Below, in pieces: positions 30,683-35,648 of a stretch of DNA of 35,648 bases. This stretch comes from an uncultured Porphyromonadaceae bacterium. Lineage in GTDB: Bacteria; Bacteroidota; Bacteroidia; Bacteroidales; Muribaculaceae. Position numbers and translations under genes: made by a program. The first letter of the stretch is position 1; every line of letters starts with the position of its first letter. The stretch lies in assembly GCA_945873625.1 (NCBI GenBank), contig CAMCDS010000024.1, forward strand, positions 1 through 35,648, given 5' to 3'. Below the pieces are notes generated by a model. The model did no database searches. It was not told the DNA's origin and was given only the letters and a program-made list of their open reading frames with translations.

Positions 30683-31569
30683 GACAGGTATCTTTTAGTG
30701 AGGTCGCCGTAAGCGTCGATTCTGCGGTCGCGCAGGAACGGCCACCAGCGGCGCACGTTTTCAGAGCGTTCGAGGTCGATGTCTACAGCCGCCTCCTCAG
30801 GTCCGGCCTCCGGAGCCATGAAGAGCACCTCACCCTGCGGCCCGGCCACAAACGACGAACCCCAGAAATCGATTCCCGACGTCTGTCCCGACGGATCTTC
30901 CTCAAATCCGCATCTGTTGACGCTCACCACAGGGATGCCGTTGGCCACGGCATGGCTGCGCTGCACGGTAATCCATGCGTCGCGCTGCCTGCCCTTCTCG
31001 TCGGCGGTGTCGTCGGGGTTCCAACCGATGGCGGTCGGATAAATCAGCATCCTCGCTCCGGCGAGGGCCATGAGCCGCGCGGCCTCGGGATACCACTGGT
31101 CCCAGCAGACGAGCACGCCAAGTTTTCCGAGAGAGGTCTCCACAGGCTTGAAACCGATATCGCCCGGAGTGAAATAGAATTTTTCATAGAATCCGGGGTC
31201 GTCGGGGATGTGCATCTTGCGGTAGATTCCGGCCACGGAGCCGTCAGCGTCAAACACCACGGCCGTGTTGTGGTAAAGGCCCGTGGCACGCCGCTCGAAC
31301 GAGCTGCATACGATAACCACCTCGTTTTCGGCGGCCGCATGGCTGTAGAAATCGGTGAAACTGCCGGGCAGCTCCGATGCGAGGTCGAAGTTGTCGACGT
31401 CTTCCGTCTGGCAGAAATAAAGCGAGTCGTGGAGCTCGGAGAGCACAATGAGGCGGCAACCTTCAGCCGCGAGATTGGCGATGGCCGAAAGGTTGCGCGC
31501 ACGGTTGATGTCGATGTCGTCCACGAACGAATGTTGCACTATGCCTGTGCGCAATATGTTGTCTTTCAT
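30679..31569 (-). CDS. aguB: N-carbamoylputrescine amidase
   Basis: AguB is a nitrilase-superfamily enzyme that hydrolyses N-carbamoylputrescine to putrescine, CO2 and ammonia. The 296-aa protein has the Glu-Lys-Cys triad: Glu45 (LSELHD), Lys118 (YRKMHIPDDPGF) and Cys155 (VLVCWDQWYPE). The motif NRCGFEEDP..GIDFWGSSF is characteristic of the plant/bacterial AguB group. It follows aguA by 41 bp and overlaps the GH53 gene by four bases. Together with aguA it converts agmatine to putrescine. Confidence 0.95.
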   Translation of the reverse strand: MKDNILRTGIVQHSFVDDIDINRARNLSAIANLAAEGCRLIVLSELHDSLYFCQTEDVDNFDLASELPGSFTDFYSHAAAENEVVIVCSSFERRATGLYHNTAVVFDADGSVAGIYRKMHIPDDPGFYEKFYFTPGDIGFKPVETSLGKLGVLVCWDQWYPEAARLMALAGARMLIYPTAIGWNPDDTADEKGRQRDAWITVQRSHAVANGIPVVSVNRCGFEEDPSGQTSGIDFWGSSFVAGPQGEVLFMAPEAGPEEAAVDIDLERSENVRRWWPFLRDRRIDAYGDLTKRYLS

Positions 31570-31610
31570 GTCGGTATGCTTATGATTTCATCTCTTTACG
31601 CCTCTTCGAC

Positions 31611-32660
31611 TCAAAGTCCGGCTATTCCCTCGGGAATCTGCATGGTGGCGCAGTGAAGCGAGCCGTGCTGCCTGAGCAGCGTGCGGCAGTCCACGCTTAT
31701 TATCTCGTGTCCGGGGAAAGCAATCTTGAGCGTCTTTGCCGCCAGAAGGTCTTTTCTGCCGCATCCGTATGTAGGCATGAGGATGAAATTGTTTACAATC
31801 AGATAGTTGGCGTATGTAGCCGGGAGTCTCGAGCCGTCGGCCGGGTCGTAGACCGGATCCGGAAGGGGAAGCTCAATGAGATTGAACGGGTTGCCTTCGG
31901 CGGTACGCACCATCGAGAGCTGACGCTTCATGAGCGCGAGCTCGGCAAACTGCGGATCGTCGGGGTCGTCGCATCCCGTATATATTATGGTGTCGTCCGG
32001 AGCCATGCGGGCGAGGGTGTCGATGTGCGAGTCGGTGTCGTCGCCTTCCAGCGCTCCGAAATCGAGCCATACCACATGGTCGGCCCCGAGCCGGCGCTGA
32101 AGCTGCGCGTTAACCTCCGCTTTAGAAAGAAATCCGTTGCGGTTGGGAGAGCACAGGCACCTCGTGGTGGTAAGCACCGTGCCTGCCCCGTCTGTCTCCA
32201 CCGACCCTCCTTCGAGCACAAAGTCCGTATCGTTGCGATAGACCTCCTTGCGTATGATTCCCTTTTCGGCAAGGCTGCGGTTGACTGTGTTGTCTTTGTC
32301 GGCGGCGAATTTCAGTCCCCAGGCGTTGAATCCGAAGTCGAGGGCACGCCGTCGGTCGCCGTCTTTCTCGATGCAGAGCGGGCCGTAGTCCCTCACCCAG
32401 GTATCGTTGAAATCGGTTTCGATGAAGAATACCTCTCCGCTTCCTTCGGGGAGCGCAAGCAATTCGGCCGCCTCGCGGCTGTCGGCGCATAGCACTATGA
32501 GTTTCACACCCGTCGAGGCTATGGCTTTCGCCAGCGCGCGGTATTGGTCGATTGCTTCGTCGAGGATATAGTCCCAGTCGGTGTGCGGAGCCGGAAGGGT
32601 GATGATCACCGCTTCGGTCGGTTCCCACTCGGCTATGAATCTACGTCGGTTGTTGCTCAT
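31611..32660 (-). CDS. aguA: Agmatine deiminase
   Basis: AguA hydrolyses agmatine to N-carbamoylputrescine and ammonia. This 349-aa member of the peptidyl-arginine-deiminase-like family shows NDTWVRDYGP (Asp91), LEGGS (Glu150), DTDSHID (His212) and the catalytic Cys337 near the end in GSLHCATMQIP. Those are the four residues of the guanidine-handling site. It is 20 bp after a 78-aa protein gene and directly upstream of aguB, so it is in one operon. No arginine decarboxylase is in the window; it must lie elsewhere, or agmatine is imported. Confidence 0.96.
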   Translation of the reverse strand: MSNNRRRFIAEWEPTEAVIITLPAPHTDWDYILDEAIDQYRALAKAIASTGVKLIVLCADSREAAELLALPEGSGEVFFIETDFNDTWVRDYGPLCIEKDGDRRRALDFGFNAWGLKFAADKDNTVNRSLAEKGIIRKEVYRNDTDFVLEGGSVETDGAGTVLTTTRCLCSPNRNGFLSKAEVNAQLQRRLGADHVVWLDFGALEGDDTDSHIDTLARMAPDDTIIYTGCDDPDDPQFAELALMKRQLSMVRTAEGNPFNLIELPLPDPVYDPADGSRLPATYANYLIVNNFILMPTYGCGRKDLLAAKTLKIAFPGHEIISVDCRTLLRQHGSLHCATMQIPEGIAGL

Positions 32661-32680
32661 TGGTTTTCTGGCTTAAACAT

Positions 32681-32917
32681 TCAGCGCATGTCGGGGTCGT
32701 CGAGCACGTCCCAGAGGTCTTGCTCGCGGTCGATATACGCGTTGCAGTATTCGATGAATCCGCGGCGCTCGGTGTATCCCTCGCGTCGGCACCATTCCTT
32801 GTAGTCGTGTCTGAGCACATCATCGTCGAGGAGATACTTTCTGAATTCACTTTCAGCAACGTCTATCGAACGGTGCTGGGCGATGAGCGAATCCATCAAT
32901 TCTGTAAGGTGAATCAT
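32681..32917 (-). CDS. Small acidic conserved protein, first gene of the agu operon
   Basis: The 78-aa soluble protein is rich in Asp, Glu and aromatic residues (YKEWCRREGYTERRGFIEYCNAYIDREQDLWDVLDD; shown here only to indicate composition of parts such as FIEYCNAYIDRE). I do not recognise a named domain. It has no signal peptide and two Cys. It lies between a clear promoter and aguA (20 bp), so it is the first gene of the transcript; whether it has a role in polyamine metabolism is unknown. Confidence 0.7.
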   Translation of the reverse strand: MIHLTELMDSLIAQHRSIDVAESEFRKYLLDDDVLRHDYKEWCRREGYTERRGFIEYCNAYIDREQDLWDVLDDPDMR

Positions 32918-32949
32918 AAGAGTTAAAGGTTCGGGCCGTCGGAAAAACG

Positions 32950-32996
32950 CAAAGGTACGGCCGCAAAGTTACTTATTTTGAGAAATTTCGCTCAAA
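32950..32996 (-). promoter_or_regulatory. Promoter region of the agu operon (two -7 boxes)
   Basis: On the minus strand TTTTG (about 32996-32993), 21 nt, then TAACTTTG (32971-32964). A second box, TACCTTTG, follows at 32957-32950. The second has no TTG at a suitable distance, so the first is more likely used. Confidence 0.6.
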
Positions 32997-33068
32997 AATA
33001 CTCAAAATAGTTTACCCATGCAAACAAACAGGACGAAAATCGACCGTCCGACTCCTCAATACATTCAA

Positions 33069-33542
33069 TTATTTGCCGAGAAGGGCGTTGAGAGCCGCAT
33101 TGAAGTCGTCGGCGCCGACGAATCCTGTGGTACGGTTCGTCTCCTTGCCGGCTGCGTCGAAATAAACCACCGTCGGAATGGCGCTTACGCCATACTTCTC
33201 GGCCAGCGAGGGAAATGAGTCGACGTCGATAGCCAGAAAGTCGATTCTCCCCGCGAAATCGGCAGCTGCCTTATGGAAAATGGGTTTGAACTGCTGGCAC
33301 GGACCGCACCATACGGCCGAGAAGTCGACCACGAGGGGAAGTCCTTTCTCCGACTTGAATCCGCTTTCGAGTATTGCTTTTTCGTCGATGTCGGAAACAT
33401 GACCGGCAGCCACGGCAGCAGCCTCGGTCTTGGGAGCGACGGAAGTGTCGGCCTCCTGGCCGGTTTTCTCTTTGCGGTCGTTGACGCATGAGCCGAGGGC
33501 GAGCGAAGCCAGAGCCACGGCAAGCACAAATGTCTTCTTCAT
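33069..33542 (-). CDS. Thioredoxin-like lipoprotein
   Basis: This protein has a lipobox (LASLALGSC, Cys19), a polar linker and a thioredoxin domain with the redox pair WCGPC (Cys79, Cys82) and the cis-proline loop SAIPTVVYF. It probably keeps periplasmic or surface proteins reduced, or shuffles disulfides. I choose Met at 33542 (157 aa), since this puts MKKTFVLAVALASLALGSC at the N terminus as a normal lipoprotein signal; an upstream Met at 33596 would bury it. A CAACTTTG near-box (33649-33656, minus strand) is a possible promoter. Confidence 0.88.
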   Translation of the reverse strand: MKKTFVLAVALASLALGSCVNDRKEKTGQEADTSVAPKTEAAAVAAGHVSDIDEKAILESGFKSEKGLPLVVDFSAVWCGPCQQFKPIFHKAAADFAGRIDFLAIDVDSFPSLAEKYGVSAIPTVVYFDAAGKETNRTTGFVGADDFNAALNALLGK

Positions 33543-33677
33543 GATAATCTGAATTATATATGATTCTGTCTTCCCCGCAGGTGATTGCATCGTCATGAAG
33601 CAGTCTCTACGGAAGAACGGCAGTTATATTATGTAACGCTGCACAACGCAAAGTTGCTATACCAATTGATCTTTTTT

Positions 33678-33723
33678 ATAAAATAAGCGGCTCCGGTGTC
33701 GCACGGAGGCGATTCGGAGCCGC
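33678..33723 (-). terminator. Terminator of the PPi-phosphofructokinase gene
   Basis: GCGGCTCCG (33687-33695) and CGGAGCCGC (33715-33723) form a perfect 9-bp stem, followed on the minus strand by TTATTTTATAA. It lies just after the stop codon of the leftward gene. Confidence 0.8.
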
Positions 33724-33746
33724 ATTATAGTCTATGAGTGCTTTGG

Positions 33747-35405
33747 TCAGCCTATCTCCTTGCCGTGCTCGAGAAGCAGGGTCATCGAGGGACGGTCGGA
33801 AATCTCCGGAGGACCGAAATACTGTATCGGGCCGGGATACTGATAGAGCGTGTTGAGCGCCATGGTCTCGCGCATAGAAGCGAACTTGAGGTAGGGACGT
33901 CCGTTGAGGTTGACGAGCGCTTTCTTGATTACAGGCTTCTCCTGACCGTTGCGACGCTCCATGTTCATCATCATGGTGATGGGTATGCCGCCGGCTATCC
34001 ATTTCTCGGAGTTGTCCGTAAGATTTCTTACCGAGCTCATGTAGCCGGTGAGGCCTGAATGTATGAGCATGGCTGCGTTGTAGCCGAGCGAATAAGTATA
34101 GTCGGCGTCGAAGTTGGTGGGGTCGGCGCAGCGGCCCTCGTATCCGAAGAAATGGTGCTGGGCAGCGAACTTGCCGCTGTATTCCCCCTCTTCAGCCATC
34201 TCTTCGAGGCGCTTGGCCACCATCTCCGAAATGAGGCTTTCAGTCTCGATGAGCGACACCTGCACGTTGCCGTGGCTGTCGCGGTCGAGGCTGAGCTGAA
34301 GCGCGATATGCTTGGGCAGACTCTTGTAGAGGTCGGCGTTGGCACCCGTGAGGTGGGCGTGGATGGCGCGGAGCTTGTCGAGCTCCTCGAGGCCTTCGAG
34401 CTCCGAAGCATACTCCACGAGCACTTCGTTGAGCTCCGAGATGAGCTTCTTCATCGAAGGGATAAACTCTACGAGACCCTCCGGAACGAGCACTGTGCCG
34501 AAGTTCCAGCCAAGCTTGGCGCGCTCAGCGATTACGTAGCAGATGTAGCTGACTATGTTGTCGAGCGTCATTCGCTTTGCCTGCACCTCTTCCGAGATGA
34601 TACATACGTTGGGCTGGGTCTCGAGTGCGCACTCAAGGGCGATGTGAGAGGCGGAGCGGCCCATCAGCTTGATGAAGTGGTAGTATTTCTTGGCGGAGTT
34701 GCAGTCGCGCTGTATGTTTCCGATTACCTCCGAATATACCTTGCAGGCCGTGTCGAAACCGAACGAGGTCTCGATCCACTCGTTTTTGAGATCGCCGTCA
34801 ATGGTCTTGGGCACACCTATCACCTGGATGTCGGCATTCTTGGCCTTGTAGTATTCGGCCAGCACCGCTGCGTTGGTATTAGAGTCGTCGCCGCCGATGA
34901 TTACGAGTGCCTTGATATTCAGTTCTTTGAGGATAGTGAGACCGGCATCGAACTGGTCGGGATATTCAAGCTTCGTGCGGCCCGAGCCGATGATGTCGAA
35001 TCCGCCGGTGTTGCGGTATTCCTTGATGTAGCCGGCTGTCAGCTCCATGTACTGGTGGTTGATGAAACCGGAAGGGCCCATGAGGAATCCGTAGAGACGG
35101 CACTCCTTGTTGAGCGACTTTATGCCGTCGAAGATGCCGCTGACCACGTTGTGGCCGCCGGGTGCCTGACCGCCCGAAAGGATGATGCCTACGTTGAAGG
35201 GCTCTTCGAGACGGGAAGGATTCTCGTCGCGCTCGAACTCCACCACGGGCAGTCCGTACGTGTTGGGGAAAAGCTCCTTGATGGCTTCCTGGTCGGCGAC
35301 CGACTCGGTGGCTTCACCGATTTTGATCTTCACCGGACCCTGAAGAGAGGCAGGAAGTTTAGGCTGGTATTCAGCCCTGACCCTTTGAAATGCACTTTTT
35401 TTCAT
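33747..35405 (-). CDS. pfp: Pyrophosphate--fructose 6-phosphate 1-phosphotransferase
   Basis: PFP phosphorylates fructose 6-phosphate with pyrophosphate in a reversible glycolytic step. The 552-aa length fits the long (group II, plant-beta/Bacteroidetes) type. LSGGQAPGGHN (77-86) begins the phosphate site. GGDDSN (171-176) has Asp174 where ATP-dependent enzymes have Gly, the residue that excludes ATP. PKTIDGDL (199-206) supplies the PPi-contacting Lys and the catalytic Asp, and LMGRSASHIALECAL the sugar-binding MGR. TAAATTTG (35502-35509, minus strand) is the likely -7 box, giving a leader of about 90 nt with a CTTTGCG-c-CGCAAAG hairpin at 35463-35477. Confidence 0.96.
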   Translation of the reverse strand: MKKSAFQRVRAEYQPKLPASLQGPVKIKIGEATESVADQEAIKELFPNTYGLPVVEFERDENPSRLEEPFNVGIILSGGQAPGGHNVVSGIFDGIKSLNKECRLYGFLMGPSGFINHQYMELTAGYIKEYRNTGGFDIIGSGRTKLEYPDQFDAGLTILKELNIKALVIIGGDDSNTNAAVLAEYYKAKNADIQVIGVPKTIDGDLKNEWIETSFGFDTACKVYSEVIGNIQRDCNSAKKYYHFIKLMGRSASHIALECALETQPNVCIISEEVQAKRMTLDNIVSYICYVIAERAKLGWNFGTVLVPEGLVEFIPSMKKLISELNEVLVEYASELEGLEELDKLRAIHAHLTGANADLYKSLPKHIALQLSLDRDSHGNVQVSLIETESLISEMVAKRLEEMAEEGEYSGKFAAQHHFFGYEGRCADPTNFDADYTYSLGYNAAMLIHSGLTGYMSSVRNLTDNSEKWIAGGIPITMMMNMERRNGQEKPVIKKALVNLNGRPYLKFASMRETMALNTLYQYPGPIQYFGPPEISDRPSMTLLLEHGKEIG

Positions 35406-35501
35406 GCTGATGTTTTTACCTTGTATTTACCTTGATTTCAGATAGAACTCTATTTAGTCGAACTTTGCGCCGCAAAGCGACACACGGATAATTTCAGACT
35501 G

Positions 35502-35509
35502 CAAATTTA
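35502..35509 (-). promoter_or_regulatory. -7 box of pfp
   Basis: The minus strand reads TAAATTTG followed by CA, a full consensus. GTG rather than TTG stands 20 nt upstream. Confidence 0.55.
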
Positions 35510-35542
35510 GATAAAAATCTTGAGATTTCCACACCGGCAGGA

Positions 35543-35570
35543 TAAAAAAATCAAGGCTGACGCCTTGATT
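35543..35570 (-). terminator. Leftward terminator-like hairpin upstream of pfp
   Basis: AATCAAGG (35549-35556) and CCTTGATT (35563-35570) make an 8-bp stem. Reading leftward, it is followed by TTTTTTTATCC, so it is a terminator only for minus-strand transcription. No minus-strand gene that could use it is visible at the window edge. Confidence 0.65.
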
Positions 35571-35607
35571 CCTGTCCCCTCCTGCGTGCTCTAAGTCACA
35601 ATTTTAC

Positions 35608-35615
35608 TATATTTG
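35608..35615 (+). promoter_or_regulatory. -7 box of the gene starting at the right window edge
   Basis: TATATTTG followed by GGAGGA, which could also serve as a ribosome binding site 20 bases before an ATG at 35641. Confidence 0.45.
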
Positions 35616-35640
35616 GAGGAATAATTCTAAATTTCAAAAT

Positions 35641-35648
35641 ATGGACAG
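35641..35648 (+). CDS. Possible start of a rightward gene cut by the window edge
   Basis: An ATG GAC follows a consensus -7 box (35608-35615) at a distance that would leave about 20 nt of leader. Only two codons are visible, so neither the product nor the reality of the gene can be judged. Confidence 0.35.

Noticed and set aside
34059..35435. 458-codon plus-strand frame opposite pfp
   Set aside because: Fully antisense to a well-matched pfp gene; no family motif, no promoter or ribosome binding site.

Overview
The window looks like chromosomal DNA of a GC-rich member of the Bacteroidales, most probably a gut Muribaculaceae-type organism (inference). Supporting signs are a sphingolipid-type serine palmitoyltransferase, a pyrophosphate-dependent phosphofructokinase, DUF4492-cydA-cydB, a DUF4494 protein, an RNase E/G with an HU gene and a 29-codon COX24/mS38-like gene beside it, a Spi-domain secreted protein, and promoters of the Bacteroidetes type. 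Those promoters read TTG or TTTG, then TAnnTTTG, and in five places the gap between the two boxes is exactly 20 nt. There are no tRNA, rRNA, CRISPR or phage genes. The gene content is mostly housekeeping.

Layout. 1-4050 (leftward): serine palmitoyltransferase, a DcaP-like porin and an FtsE-type ATPase. 4052-4514: remnant of an outer-membrane beta-barrel gene. 4672-11406 (rightward): uvrB and ygiQ overlapping by ATGA, an S9 peptidase lipoprotein and a small lipoprotein. 11522-20839 (leftward): an SH3-like secreted protein, a small membrane protein, a Spi-domain protein, an MFS transporter, an OmpA-family porin, transketolase and an FHS-type sugar transporter. 21049-22983 (leftward): YggS, DUF4494 and an SDR. 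23049-26844 (rightward): leader ORF, DUF4492, cydA, cydB and yigZ. 27085-29505 (rightward): HU, the mS38-like peptide and RNase G. 29624-32917 (leftward): small protein, aguA, aguB and a GH53 galactanase in one tight operon. 33069-35405 (leftward): a thioredoxin-like lipoprotein and PPi-phosphofructokinase. A new rightward gene seems to begin at 35641.

The most unusual content is a short (about 195 bp) non-coding mobile element present four times: 1-102 (cut by the window edge), 3800-3992, and a nested pair at 12420-12809. One copy has jumped into another, which defines the ends exactly: terminal inverted repeats GAGTATGTTTGA and a 3-bp TTA target duplication. Its arms fold into an extended hairpin. 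Two copies lie 3 and 6 bp upstream of start codons. In the ftsE case the native promoter survives just outside the element, so the insertion appears to have turned a nearly leaderless mRNA into one with a structured leader of about 200 nt.

Other points of interest are two completely overlapping divergent promoters between the SDR gene and the cyd operon, a leaderless 22-codon ORF in front of DUF4492-cydAB, a galactanase translationally coupled to putrescine synthesis, and a strongly folded leader in front of RNase G.
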